Positions 15,571 through 23,380 are shown, counted from the first letter of the stretch. The stretch is 31,913 nucleotides of DNA from an uncultured bacterium (GCA_905214325.1 CAJMLT010000015.1:1-31913); one strand, 5' to 3'. Numbers and translations are program-made. Notes: generated from the sequence alone by a model not told the origin.

Positions 15571-16113
15571 CTATTCAGACTTAGCAGCTTTACCAAGCTT
15601 GCGACGTACATATTCGCCTTCATAGCGGATACCCTTGCCCTTGTAAGGTTCGGGCTTGCGCCATTTGCGGATATCTGCGGCAACCTGGCCAACCTGCTCT
15701 TTGCTGATACCGTTGACGATGATTTCGGTCTGACTGGGAACCTCGAAGGAGATGTTCTCAGGAGCAGCGATGACGACCGGATGGGAAAAGCCCAACTGGA
15801 TTTCGAGATCCTTACCCTTGAGTGCGGCACGATAACCAACACCGACGAGTTCGAGCTTCTTGGAAAAGCCCTGGGAAACGCCTTCGACCATATTGGAGAT
15901 CAAGGTACGGGTCAGTCCGTGGAAGCTCTTGGCCTCACGACTGTCATCCGGACGCTCGACAATCACTTCTTCGCCTTCGACCCTGATGGACATCATGTCG
16001 TTAAACGAGCGTGTTAATTCGCCTTTGCTACCCTTAACGGTAACGTTCTGTCCGTCGACTTTAACTTCGACGCCGGCAGGAATAGCAACAGGCATCTTAC
16101 CGATACGTGACAT
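15571..16113 (-). CDS. rplF: 50S ribosomal protein L6
   Basis: The 180-residue L6 starts MSRIGKMPVAIPAGVEV and ends with the signature RKWRKPEPYKGKGIRYEGE. It has two related alpha/beta domains and binds 23S rRNA near the sarcin-ricin loop. It lies 15 bases after rpsH and 27 bases before rplR. Confidence 0.97.
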   Translation of the reverse strand: MSRIGKMPVAIPAGVEVKVDGQNVTVKGSKGELTRSFNDMMSIRVEGEEVIVERPDDSREAKSFHGLTRTLISNMVEGVSQGFSKKLELVGVGYRAALKGKDLEIQLGFSHPVVIAAPENISFEVPSQTEIIVNGISKEQVGQVAADIRKWRKPEPYKGKGIRYEGEYVRRKLGKAAKSE

Positions 16114-16128
16114 GTTATTCCTCCCTTC

Positions 16129-16527
16129 CTACCAGATATACGCAATGACTTCGCCGCCGATGCCCGCTTTGCGTGCATCGCGATCGGCCATTACGCCTTT
16201 GCTTGTGGAAATAATTGCGGTACCCAAACCACCCAGAACACGGGGAAGTTCATCTTTGCCCGCATAAATGCGCAAACCGGGTTTGGATATGCGCTTGAGA
16301 CCGCGAATCGTGCGGTCTTTCTTCTCGCCGTACTTGAGTGTGATCTCAAGAATGTCGCGAGGTTCGGATGCTTCTACTTCGTAGCCGATGATATAGCCCT
16401 CTTCTTGCATGATGCGGGCAATTTCGACAAGCTTTTTGCTTGACGGCATGGATACCGTCTGCTTGCCAGCAGAATTAGCGTTACGCACACGCGTAAGCAT
16501 ATCTGCGATGGGATCGTTCATGCTCAT
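16129..16527 (-). CDS. rpsH: 30S ribosomal protein S8
   Basis: The 132-residue S8 has DPIADMLTRVRNA at the start and the C-terminal signature RVLGGLGTAIISTSKGVM. It binds the central domain of 16S rRNA. In E. coli it also represses the spc operon by binding near the rplX-rplE junction, which in this window is highly structured. AAAGGAG lies 10 bases before the ATG. Confidence 0.97.
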   Translation of the reverse strand: MSMNDPIADMLTRVRNANSAGKQTVSMPSSKKLVEIARIMQEEGYIIGYEVEASEPRDILEITLKYGEKKDRTIRGLKRISKPGLRIYAGKDELPRVLGGLGTAIISTSKGVMADRDARKAGIGGEVIAYIW

Positions 16528-16634
16528 TGTTTCGTTTCTCCTTTGTTCGTGATGAGACGAGTAGCCGGTTCGCGTGCACCCTTAGTGCCTGCGCCTTGAC
16601 TAACGACACTCAAAACGTGACGGTTCTCAATACC

Positions 16635-16820
16635 CTACCAGGATGATTTGGTCACGCCGGGAAGTTCGCCTTTGTTAGCGAGCTCGCGAAGACAGACGCG
16701 ACACAGACCGAACTTGCGATAGTACGCACGGGGGCGTCCACAACGCGTGCAGCGGTTGTGCTGGCGAGTCGAGAACTTCGCTTCACGCTTCGACTTGGCG
16801 ATCATCGATTTCTTAGCCAT
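16635..16820 (-). CDS. rpsN: 30S ribosomal protein S14, zinc-binding type
   Basis: The 61-residue short S14 has both zinc knuckles: C24, C27 (CTRCG) and C40, C43 (CRVC), followed by LRELANKGELPGVTKSSW. This is the zinc-dependent (type Z) form. The 107-base gap before rpsH shows nothing distinctive. Confidence 0.97.
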   Translation of the reverse strand: MAKKSMIAKSKREAKFSTRQHNRCTRCGRPRAYYRKFGLCRVCLRELANKGELPGVTKSSW

Positions 16821-16859
16821 TCAAAATCCTTCTTTCTTATAACCAACTCGTAACCGAGT

Positions 16860-17411
16860 TTAGTTTTCTTTTTTGAACGGGAAGCCCAAGGCATCCAGAA
16901 GAGCCTTAGCACCCTCGTTGGTTTCTGCGGTGGTCACGAACGTGATATCCATACCACGCGTACGGTCGATCTTGTCGTATTCGATCTCGGGGAAGATCAA
17001 CTGCTCGGTGAGACCCATGGTGTAATTGCCGCGGCCATCGAAGCTGTTGGGATTCAACCCACGGAAGTCGCGAACACGGGGAAGAGCCGTCGCCATCAGA
17101 CGATCGAAGAATTCCCACATGCGGTCGCCGCGAAGGGTGACCTTACAACCGATAGCCTGACCTTCACGCAGATGGAAGCCAGCGATGGACTTCTTAGCAC
17201 GTGTGATCATAGGCTGCTGACCGGTGATGATGCGCATGTCGGCGAGAGCGCCATCGAGCAACTTGGAATCACCTGCCGCCTTACCAACACCCATATTGAC
17301 GACGATCTTCTCGAGACGGGGAACCTGGTTGATGTTCTCGCACGCGAGTTCCTTCTCGAGCTTGCCGACCACTTCGTTGGTGTACTTTTCCTTCAAACGA
17401 GGAGTTGCCAT
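16860..17411 (-). CDS. rplE: 50S ribosomal protein L5
   Basis: The 183-residue L5 contacts 5S rRNA and P-site tRNA. Seen: PRLEKIVVNMGVG, then ITGQQPMITRAKKSIAGFHLREG as the expected central stretch, and the family end FVTTAETNEGAKALLDALGFPF. The ATG follows AAAGGTAAGCAATA. An 84-base, heavily structured gap separates it from rplX. Confidence 0.97.
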   Translation of the reverse strand: MATPRLKEKYTNEVVGKLEKELACENINQVPRLEKIVVNMGVGKAAGDSKLLDGALADMRIITGQQPMITRAKKSIAGFHLREGQAIGCKVTLRGDRMWEFFDRLMATALPRVRDFRGLNPNSFDGRGNYTMGLTEQLIFPEIEYDKIDRTRGMDITFVTTAETNEGAKALLDALGFPFKKEN

Positions 17412-17438
17412 TATTGCTTACCTTTCTCGATGAATTAA

Positions 17439-17508
17439 ACACAGGATTTCCGACCCTGCGTCCCCCGTGAAAGCACGGGGGTCATGCATCGACACTTATT
17501 TGTCGATG
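17439..17508 (-). other. Tandem hairpins at the rplX-rplE junction
   Basis: The minus-strand RNA can form three stems: CATCGACA/TGTCGATG (17487-17508, 8 bp, with the rplX TAA in its loop), CCCCCGTG/CACGGGGG with a CTTT loop (17462-17481, 8 bp), and ACGCAGG/CCTGTGT (17439-17461, 7 bp with one G-U). None has a U-tract. The site corresponds to the place where S8 feedback acts in E. coli. I do not see the S8 core motif itself. Confidence 0.6.
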
Positions 17509-17816
17509 TTCTTACCGCATTTTTTACAAACGCGGATCTTCTTACCATCCTCATGCTTGACGTTGACGCGCGTCGCGGTCTTGCATTCCGGGCAGATCAA
17601 CTGAACATTGGAAACATGAATGGGAGCTTCCATGCTCGAAATGCCACCCTGGGGATTCGCCTGAGTAGGTCGAAGAGCCTTTTTGATGACGTTGACCTTT
17701 TCAACCGTCACACGCTGGCTGTTCGGCTGAGCGGAAAGAACCACTCCTTCGACGCCGCGATCCTTGCCGGTTAAAACCTTGACCTTATCGCCTTTTTTAA
17801 TGTTCATCTTAGCCAT
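17496..17816 (-). CDS. rplX: 50S ribosomal protein L24
   Basis: The 106-residue L24 initiates 50S assembly. The KOW motif is at the start (KKGDKVKVLTGKDRGVEGVV). A C-terminal zinc-ribbon-like pair is seen, CPEC and CKKC, common in Gram-positive L24. Its stop codon lies in the loop of a hairpin (17487-17508). Confidence 0.96.
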   Translation of the reverse strand: MAKMNIKKGDKVKVLTGKDRGVEGVVLSAQPNSQRVTVEKVNVIKKALRPTQANPQGGISSMEAPIHVSNVQLICPECKTATRVNVKHEDGKKIRVCKKCGKNIDK

Positions 17817-17826
17817 GTTTGACCCC

Positions 17827-18195
17827 CTAAAGCGTTTCCGGTGCCAAAGACACGATCTTCATATACTTCTTCTCACGAAGCTCGCGCGCTACCGGCCCGA
17901 AGATACGGGTGCCGCGGGGAGCACCGTTGGCATCGATCAACACTGCGGCGTTCTGATCGAACTTGATATAGCTACCGTCACTACGACGCACTTCTTTCTT
18001 AACACGCACGACAACGCAGCGTACCACTTCGCCCTTTTTAACGTTTCCGTTGGGCATAGCTTCTTTCACGCTGCAAACGATGACATCGCCAAGGCCAGCA
18101 TAGCGGCGCTTGGAGCCACCGAGGACCTTGATGCACTGCACCTTGCGTGCGCCGGAGTTATCAGCAACGGCGAGCATGCTCTGCATTTGAATCAT
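17827..18195 (-). CDS. rplN: 50S ribosomal protein L14
   Basis: The 122-residue L14 starts MIQMQSMLAVADNSGARKVQ, has KKGEVVRCVVVRVKKEVRR in the middle and ends EKKYMKIVSLAPETL. It forms part of the inter-subunit bridge B8. It lies 10 bases before rplX. Confidence 0.97.
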   Translation of the reverse strand: MIQMQSMLAVADNSGARKVQCIKVLGGSKRRYAGLGDVIVCSVKEAMPNGNVKKGEVVRCVVVRVKKEVRRSDGSYIKFDQNAAVLIDANGAPRGTRIFGPVARELREKKYMKIVSLAPETL

Positions 18196-18241
18196 TTGCT
18201 TATCCCTTTCGGTTCCTACCGTAGAACAACGTCGCCGTTGA

Positions 18242-18502
18242 CTACTTGGCCTTTTCTACGATATCGAGCAAGCGCCAACGCTTCATTTTGGAAAGCGGGC
18301 GGGTTTCCATAATCGTCACCGTATCGCCTACACCGGCTTCATTGTTCTCGTCATGAGCATGAAGCTTCTTGGTGGAGTTAACCATCTTGCCATAGACAGG
18401 ATGGGGTTTGCGTTCGTGAATCTGCACGACGCAGGTCTTATCGCCAGCTGCGCTTACCACTACACCCTGGCGAACTTTACGAGAATTGCGTTCTTCACTC
18501 AT
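18242..18502 (-). CDS. rpsQ: 30S ribosomal protein S17
   Basis: The 86-residue S17 has the OB-fold signature RQGVVVSAAGDKTCVVQI, then KMVNSTKKLHAHDE and VTIMETRPLSKMKRWRL. It is an early 16S rRNA binder in the 5' domain. It lies 32 bases after rpmC. Confidence 0.97.
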   Translation of the reverse strand: MSEERNSRKVRQGVVVSAAGDKTCVVQIHERKPHPVYGKMVNSTKKLHAHDENNEAGVGDTVTIMETRPLSKMKRWRLLDIVEKAK

Positions 18503-18534
18503 TATTCTCTAGCCTTTCTGTCAGTTCGCTCGAG

Positions 18535-18729
18535 CTAGGCGCTCAGCTCACGTGCTCGCATTTCGGTCTGAATGCGGGCGATTTCTTTCTTAACCTGATT
18601 GATACGAGCCGTATTGTCGAGCTGGCCCGTAGCCATCTGGAAGCGCAGATTGAAAAGCTCTGCGCGGGCTTCCTTAAGCTTCGACTGCAAATCATCAGCC
18701 GAAAGACCACGGATTTCTGTTGCTTTCAT
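18535..18729 (-). CDS. rpmC: 50S ribosomal protein L29
   Basis: The 64-residue L29 is a two-helix protein at the tunnel exit. It contains LFNLRFQMATGQLDNTARI and then KKEIARIQTEMRARE. Its ATG directly follows the rplP stop codon with no gap, so translation is coupled. Confidence 0.96.
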   Translation of the reverse strand: MKATEIRGLSADDLQSKLKEARAELFNLRFQMATGQLDNTARINQVKKEIARIQTEMRARELSA

Positions 18730-19152
18730 TTATTCCTGCCCTTCCGTTTCGCGCTTGACGATCTTGCACTTGATGGGCAACTTATTGACGGCGAGACGCA
18801 AAGCATCGCGAGCGGTTTCATCGTCAACACCGTCGATCTCGAACATGATACGACCGGGCTTGACAACAGCCACCCAGCCTTCCGGGTTACCCTTACCTTT
18901 ACCCATGCGCGTTTCAGCGGGCTTCTGGGTTATGGGCTTGTCGGGGAAGATGGTGATCCAGACATTACCGGTACGGTTCATGCGGCGCGTCATGGCGACA
19001 CGGGCAGCTTCGATCTGACGATTGGTGATCCAATGACGATCAAGCGCCTGAATACCCCAAGAACCATGGGTTAACGTGGTGCCACCCTTGGCATTGCCCT
19101 TCATGGAACCACGCTGCACCTTACGATGCTTTACACGCTTTGGTACTAACAT
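18730..19152 (-). CDS. rplP: 50S ribosomal protein L16
   Basis: The 140-residue L16 begins MLVPKRVKHRKVQRGSMKG and includes RMGKGKGNPEGWVAVVKPGR, near the tRNA A-site. Its ATG overlaps the rpsC stop by one base. Confidence 0.97.
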   Translation of the reverse strand: MLVPKRVKHRKVQRGSMKGNAKGGTTLTHGSWGIQALDRHWITNRQIEAARVAMTRRMNRTGNVWITIFPDKPITQKPAETRMGKGKGNPEGWVAVVKPGRIMFEIDGVDDETARDALRLAVNKLPIKCKIVKRETEGQE

Positions 19153-19859
19153 TACTTAGCCCCCCTATCGTTATGGCGACGAGAGCGGTTAGGACGAGAA
19201 GAGCCTTCGAGGGCAGGCTGCGGAGCCTTCTGACCGGGAAGAACCTCTCCATGGTAGACCCACACCTGGATACCGATGGAACCCATGGTGGTGGCAGCGG
19301 TGGAGAAGCCATAGTCGATCTTCGCACGAAGGGTGTGCAGAGGCACGCGACCTTCGCGATACCATTCACGACGGCTCATTTCAGCACCACCGAGACGACC
19401 GGCACACTGGATACGGATACCCTTTGCGCCGCTCTTGCGGGCGGACTGAACGGCTTTACGCATGGCGCGACGGAACGCGACACGGTTCTCAAGCTGCTCG
19501 GCGATGGACTGAGCAATGAGGTTGGCGTCGAGTTCGGGACGCTTCACTTCGATGACTTCAACGGAAACAGGACCGTTGGCGATGGCGTTGAGCTTCTTGC
19601 GCAGCGCGTCGACTTCAGCACCCTTTTTACCGATGACAACACCGGGGCGCGATGTGGTGATGATGACCTTGATCTTGTCACCGGCACGCTCGATCTCCAC
19701 ACGGGAAACGGCTGCATGGGCGAGCTGGCTTTCCAGATATTTACGGATAGCCAAGTCGTTTTCAAGGTTTTTCGCATAGTCCTTATCGGAATACCAGCGA
19801 CTACGCCAATCCTCGGTGATACCGAGACGGAAGCCGGTTGGGCTGACTTTCTGACCCAT
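19152..19859 (-). CDS. rpsC: 30S ribosomal protein S3
   Basis: The 235-residue S3 is part of the mRNA entry channel. It starts MGQKVSPTGFRLGI. The KH domain carries the GxxG loop in VVIGKKGAEVDALRKKL. The C-terminal half has GIRIQCAGRLGGAEMSR and YGFSTAATTMGSIGIQVW. A basic tail ends the chain. GGAGGCATAGT precedes the ATG. Confidence 0.97.
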   Translation of the reverse strand: MGQKVSPTGFRLGITEDWRSRWYSDKDYAKNLENDLAIRKYLESQLAHAAVSRVEIERAGDKIKVIITTSRPGVVIGKKGAEVDALRKKLNAIANGPVSVEVIEVKRPELDANLIAQSIAEQLENRVAFRRAMRKAVQSARKSGAKGIRIQCAGRLGGAEMSRREWYREGRVPLHTLRAKIDYGFSTAATTMGSIGIQVWVYHGEVLPGQKAPQPALEGSSRPNRSRRHNDRGAK

Positions 19860-19860
19860 A

Positions 19861-20202
19861 CTATGCCTCCTCTCGGGTAGATACGATCACGGTGATGTGG
19901 CTCGTACGCTTGTTGATACGAGCTGCAGAACCCTTGGCACGAGCACGGATGCGCTTGATGGTAGGGCCTTCATCTGCATAGCATGCCTTGACAATGAGAT
20001 TATCCAGATTGGGATAACCCTTCTGACCGGCGTTGGCGATGGCGGAATTCAGGGTCTTTTCCACCACTTCGGCAACCGCACGATTGGTAAAACGAAGAGT
20101 TTCCTGAGCGGCGACGACATTCTTGCCGCGAATCTGATCGAGAACGATACGCGCCTTGCGGGGTGAAACGCGTACGTAGCGAGATACTGCTTTAGCTTCC
20201 AT
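19861..20202 (-). CDS. rplV: 50S ribosomal protein L22
   Basis: The 113-residue L22 contributes a beta-hairpin to the exit tunnel. Seen: YVRVSPRKARIVLDQIRGK, and the late hairpin and signature GPTIKRIRARAKGSAARINKR with the TSHITVIV end, all expected. It lies one base before rpsC. Confidence 0.97.
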   Translation of the reverse strand: MEAKAVSRYVRVSPRKARIVLDQIRGKNVVAAQETLRFTNRAVAEVVEKTLNSAIANAGQKGYPNLDNLIVKACYADEGPTIKRIRARAKGSAARINKRTSHITVIVSTREEA

Positions 20203-20215
20203 GTTTCACCCTTTC

Positions 20216-20473
20216 CTATTTGTCATGTCCGCGGAAGGTACGAGATGGAGCGAATTCGCCCAACTTGTGACCGACCATGGATTCGGTTACGTATACCGGC
20301 ACGTGCTTGCGACCATCATGAACAGCGATGGTGTGTCCAACCATTTCGGGAAAAATAGTGGACGAACGAGACCAGGTCTTGATGACTTTCTTTTCGCCTG
20401 CTTCATTCATCGCCTCAATGCGATTGAGAAGACGAGGCTCCACGAAAGGACCTTTTTTCAAACTTCTACTCAA
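20216..20473 (-). CDS. rpsS: 30S ribosomal protein S19
   Basis: The 85-residue S19 sits at the 30S head. It reads SRSLKKGPFVEPRLL, then KTWSRSSTIFPEMVGHTIAV and GHKLGEFAPSRTFRGH. The start is TTG (20471-20473), confirmed by GGAG five bases upstream and by the conserved N-terminus. Confidence 0.97.
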   Translation of the reverse strand: MSRSLKKGPFVEPRLLNRIEAMNEAGEKKVIKTWSRSSTIFPEMVGHTIAVHDGRKHVPVYVTESMVGHKLGEFAPSRTFRGHDK

Positions 20474-20495
20474 TGTTTCTCCTTAACGCTTTGCG

Positions 20496-21326
20496 CTACT
20501 TCTTGCGACGACGAATAATCAAGCGGCTCGAAGCCTTCTTGGGATTGCGGGTACGATGACCTTTGGTGGGAACACCCCAAGGAGTAACGGGATGACGACC
20601 GGCAGATTTGTTCTTGCCTTCGCCACCACCATGGGGATGATCGACGGGGTTCATAACGGTACCACGAACGCTGGGACGAATACCCTTCCAGCGATTACGA
20701 CCGGCTTTACCGATCTTGATGTTACCGTGCTCCGCATTGCCGACTTCACCGACGGTTGCACGACACGTCACGAGGACGCGACGCATTTCGGAGGAAGGCA
20801 TACGCAGGATGGCATAGTCGCCTTCCTTGCCCATGAGCTGAATGCTCGTACCGGCGGAACGGGCAAGAGCGGCACCTCGGCCGGGCTGAAGCTCGACGGC
20901 ATGGATGAGCGTACCGACGGGGATAGCGGAAAGAGGCAACGCGTTGCCGGGCTTGATGTCCGCTTCGATGCCGGACATGATGGTCTCGCCGACCTTGAGT
21001 CCGCGAGGATGCAGAATGTAGCGCTTCTCACCATCTGCATAGTGAAGCAAAGCGATACGGGAACTGCGATTGGGATCGTATTCGATCGTGGCAACCTTGG
21101 CGGGGATTCCGTCTTTCTCGCGCTTGAAATCGATGACGCGGTAACGACGCTTCGCTCCACCACCCTGATGACGAGTCGTGATGCGACCGTTGTTGTTACG
21201 GCCGGCCTTCTTGGGAAGCGGCTTCAGAAGAGACTTCTCCGGGGTATCGCAGGTGATTTCCGCGAAATCCGAAACAGTCTGGAAGCGCCTACCGGGGCTC
21301 GTGGGCTTGTACTGTTTTACTCCCAT
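20496..21326 (-). CDS. rplB: 50S ribosomal protein L2
   Basis: The 276-residue L2 is essential for peptidyl-transferase centre assembly. I choose the ATG at 21326 (MGVKQYKPTSPGRRFQTV), with AGAAAGGA upstream. The same frame stays open upstream to 21473, but that stretch is leader sequence with no L2 homology. Seen: NRSSRIALLHYADGEKRYI and the C-terminal signature MNPVDHPHGGGEGK. Here it is the first gene of its transcript, because rplW lies 3.3 kb away beyond other genes. Confidence 0.97.
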   Translation of the reverse strand: MGVKQYKPTSPGRRFQTVSDFAEITCDTPEKSLLKPLPKKAGRNNNGRITTRHQGGGAKRRYRVIDFKREKDGIPAKVATIEYDPNRSSRIALLHYADGEKRYILHPRGLKVGETIMSGIEADIKPGNALPLSAIPVGTLIHAVELQPGRGAALARSAGTSIQLMGKEGDYAILRMPSSEMRRVLVTCRATVGEVGNAEHGNIKIGKAGRNRWKGIRPSVRGTVMNPVDHPHGGGEGKNKSAGRHPVTPWGVPTKGHRTRNPKKASSRLIIRRRKK

Positions 21327-21473
21327 TTTTTTCCTTTCTACGGGCACGGATGCTTGCATTCGCACCCTTTTCTCATTGTGGACTCCATCACCGCCAAGAA
21401 AGCTTTTGGGAGAAAGCTTCGACGATTCCGAGTTTCCACGCGTCCGGGTGTATCCATAACTAATCAGACGCAA
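21327..21473 (-). promoter_or_regulatory. Structured rplB leader
   Basis: Predicted untranslated leader of about 147 bases. Next to the ribosome binding site, GGGTGCGAATGC and GCATCCGTGCCC (21342-21367) form a stem of about 11 pairs with one mismatch and two wobbles. A second 7-bp stem, AAGCTTT/AAAGCTT, lies at 21400-21419. The 23-nt element shared with the str control region is at 21436-21458. No known ribosomal-protein leader class is recognised. Confidence 0.5.
21436..21458 (-). repeat. 23-nt element shared with the rpsL control region (copy 1)
   Basis: Minus strand TATGGATACACCCGG followed by ACGCGTGG. It matches 29874-29896 at 20 of 23 positions in the same orientation relative to the genes. 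In both copies TTGCGTC stands a few bases upstream (8 bases here). Here it is inside the predicted transcript. Confidence 0.6.
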
Positions 21474-21479
21474 ATGAGA

Positions 21480-21508
21480 ATTATAGGATTGTTGACCCTT
21501 TGATGCAA
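21480..21508 (-). promoter_or_regulatory. Promoter of the rplB-secY operon
   Basis: TTGCAT (21503-21508), a spacer of exactly 17 bases, and a perfect TATAAT (21480-21485). It explains how the second half of the split S10 cluster is expressed. The start would be near 21473. Confidence 0.75.
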
Positions 21509-21539
21509 GGACTTTTTACAGGTTTATACTCAGAGACCG

Positions 21540-21567
21540 CAAGGGGAAGGGGCGATCCTTCCCCTTG
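21540..21567. repeat. Perfect 11-bp inverted repeat upstream of the rplB promoter
   Basis: CAAGGGGAAGG and CCTTCCCCTTG flank six bases. Neither strand has a following U-tract. It lies about 30 bases upstream of the -35 box of the rplB promoter and could be a terminator remnant or an operator. Confidence 0.55.
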
Positions 21568-21728
21568 ACTGTAGTTGCGACACTGTTTTCAATTAAAAAC
21601 ATCGTGGTGCCGAACGGCCTACGATCTTCTTTCGCCGAGCACGACGACCGCGCCACCTCGAAAGAAGGTGCCCCGCGCGCCTCTTCTCGATGGAAAAGGG
21701 ATCGATAGGACAACCGGAAGCGAAGACC
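21568..21728. other. Intergenic stretch without a recognised feature
   Basis: Between the inverted repeat and the small membrane-protein gene I see no convincing gene, RNA or terminator. A short open frame on the minus strand (21516-21713) has no ribosome binding site or recognisable sequence. Confidence 0.5.
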
Positions 21729-21881
21729 TCAGTTCTCATTCATGCGGGCGATGAGCTTCGAGGCGGCGGCGAATAGCAGGACCCCTCCCGTTGCCGCGAC
21801 GAGCAGACACGCCCCAACCCCCATCTTGAGGGCTGCATTCTCGAACTTCTTCATGCATGCGCATGTTCCCTTGTCATCCAT
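21729..21881 (-). CDS. Possible 50-residue small membrane protein
   Basis: A short frame from ATG at 21881, with AAAGGGG 6 bases upstream and a candidate promoter 40 bases further. The peptide has a charged, Cys-containing start (MDDKGTCACMKKFENAALKM), one hydrophobic helix (about 20-43, GVGACLLVAATGGVLLFAAA) and a short basic end. It would be a single-pass membrane protein. I recognise no family. The frame extends upstream to 22025, but that part is unlike protein. It lies inside the block that splits the S10 cluster. Confidence 0.45.
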   Translation of the reverse strand: MDDKGTCACMKKFENAALKMGVGACLLVAATGGVLLFAAASKLIARMNEN

Positions 21882-21920
21882 GGCGATCCCCTTTTCCCCA
21901 GCGTCGACATGTTTCCCCTC

Positions 21921-21948
21921 ATGATACGCGAAAAAATGAACGAGGCAA
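21921..21948 (-). promoter_or_regulatory. Candidate promoter of the small membrane-protein gene
   Basis: TTGCCT (21943-21948; 4 of 6), a 16-base spacer and TATCAT (21921-21926; 5 of 6). It is placed about 40 bases before the ATG at 21881. Confidence 0.4.
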
Positions 21949-22025
21949 CCTCCCGTTTTCCCCGTCTCCCCCGCCAAATGCCATCGATATACACCGGATA
22001 GACGAACGGAGCGACGAAGATTCAT

Positions 22026-22054
22026 TTGTTTCTTTTCCCTGATGGCTCTATACT
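22026..22054 (+). promoter_or_regulatory. Candidate sstT promoter
   Basis: TTGTTT (22026-22031), a 17-base spacer and TATACT (22049-22054; 5 of 6), giving a leader of about 70 bases before the sstT GTG. Confidence 0.5.
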
Positions 22055-22132
22055 TTCAAACTTGTAACTGACATGCGGCTTCTCGGAAAAGCGATGGACG
22101 AAGAAAACCGCACACTATAAAGGAGCTCTATC

Positions 22133-23380
22133 GTGGTCGTAACACGCGTAGCAAATGCCTGGGGAAGCTTAAGTCTCATCATCCGTATCGTAATCGGTTT
22201 GCTCATAGGTCTTGTGCTGGGTCTCTTCGCCCCGGCGGGCATCGAGGTCATCACCCTACTCGGAACCCTGTTTGTCGGCGCCCTGAAAGCGGTTGCACCC
22301 ATTCTCGTATTCTTTATCGTCATCAGCGCGCTCAGTGGCGCAAAAGCTCCGAAGACGATGCGCTCGGTCATAGGGCTCTACATAGCAAGCACGCTCATCG
22401 CGGCCCTTGTGGCGGTGGCGGCAAGCTACCTGTTCCCCACCACGCTAACGCTCATCGAGCCCACTCTCGACAAGGAAGCACCATCGAGCATCGGGGAGGT
22501 CCTGACGACACTTTTGATGAACATCGTTTCCAATCCGGTCGAAGCGATCACGAAAGCGAACTATATAGGTATCCTCGCGTGGGCCATTGTTTTAGGAATC
22601 GCACTGCGCGTCGCGAACGACACCACCAAAAGCGTATTCGACAGCATTTCCCACGCTATATCGAAGGTGGTTCGCTGGGTCATAGCCTGCGCTCCCTTCG
22701 GCATCTTAGGCCTTGTCTACACGTCGGTGTCGGAAAGCGGACCGGAGATATTCCTCGAATACGGGCAACTCATTCTGGTGTTGGTGGGATGCATGCTGTT
22801 CATCGCCTTCGTCACCAATCCGCTTCTCGTGTTCTGGGGCACCCGTAAGAACCCGTATCCTTTGGTGCTTCGCTGCCTGAAGGACAGCGGTGTCACCGCA
22901 TTCTTCACGCGCAGTTCGGCGGCGAACATCCCCGTCAATATGGAGCTTTGCAAGAAGTTGGGGCTCAACAAGGACAACTACTCGGTTTCGATTCCCTTGG
23001 GAGCCACTATCAATATGGCAGGTGCCGCGGTGACCATCACGGTCATGACCATGGCTGCAGCCAATACCCTCGGCATCACCGTCGATGCACCCACCGCACT
23101 CATCATGTGCATCTTGGCGGCCGTTAGCGCCTGTGGGGCCTCGGGGGTCGCCGGTGGATCGCTGCTTCTCATTCCCCTTGCTTGTTCGCTGTTCGGGATA
23201 GGCAACGATATCGCCATGCAGGTCGTTTCGATCGGGTTCATCATCGGTGTGATTCAAGACTCTTGCGAAACCGCGCTCAACTCATCGTCGGACGCCCTGT
23301 TCACCGCCACTTCCGATTATCGCCAACGCAGACTTGCCGGAGAACCTTTTCAATCCGGGAAAGACGTCGAAGAGGCTTAA
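22133..23380 (+). CDS. sstT: Serine/threonine:Na+ symporter SstT (DAACS family)
   Basis: The 415-residue integral membrane protein belongs to the dicarboxylate/amino acid:cation symporter family. Seen: hydrophobic helices from about residue 15, FFTRSSAANIPVNMELC, the helical-hairpin serine motif typical of SstT (about 263-279), NMAGAAVTITVMT for the TM7 NMxG-type site, and ACGASGVAGGSLLLIPLA for the second hairpin. The family takes up serine and threonine with sodium. The start is GTG with AAAGGAG 8 bases upstream. It is the only plus-strand gene in the ribosomal region and sits inside the split S10 cluster. Confidence 0.92.
   Translation: MVVTRVANAWGSLSLIIRIVIGLLIGLVLGLFAPAGIEVITLLGTLFVGALKAVAPILVFFIVISALSGAKAPKTMRSVIGLYIASTLIAALVAVAASYLFPTTLTLIEPTLDKEAPSSIGEVLTTLLMNIVSNPVEAITKANYIGILAWAIVLGIALRVANDTTKSVFDSISHAISKVVRWVIACAPFGILGLVYTSVSESGPEIFLEYGQLILVLVGCMLFIAFVTNPLLVFWGTRKNPYPLVLRCLKDSGVTAFFTRSSAANIPVNMELCKKLGLNKDNYSVSIPLGATINMAGAAVTITVMTMAAANTLGITVDAPTALIMCILAAVSACGASGVAGGSLLLIPLACSLFGIGNDIAMQVVSIGFIIGVIQDSCETALNSSSDALFTATSDYRQRRLAGEPFQSGKDVEEA

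Noticed and set aside
21327..21473. N-terminal extension of L2
   Set aside because: The frame is open but begins at the predicted transcript start with a TTG and no ribosome binding site; L2 proteins start at the MGVKQYKPT-type sequence at 21326.
21516..21713. 65-codon minus-strand frame upstream of rplB
   Set aside because: No ribosome binding site, no recognisable protein, and it crosses the inverted repeat next to the promoter.
22116..22121. TATAAA as an sstT -10 box
   Set aside because: It touches the ribosome binding site, so a transcript from it would lack that site.
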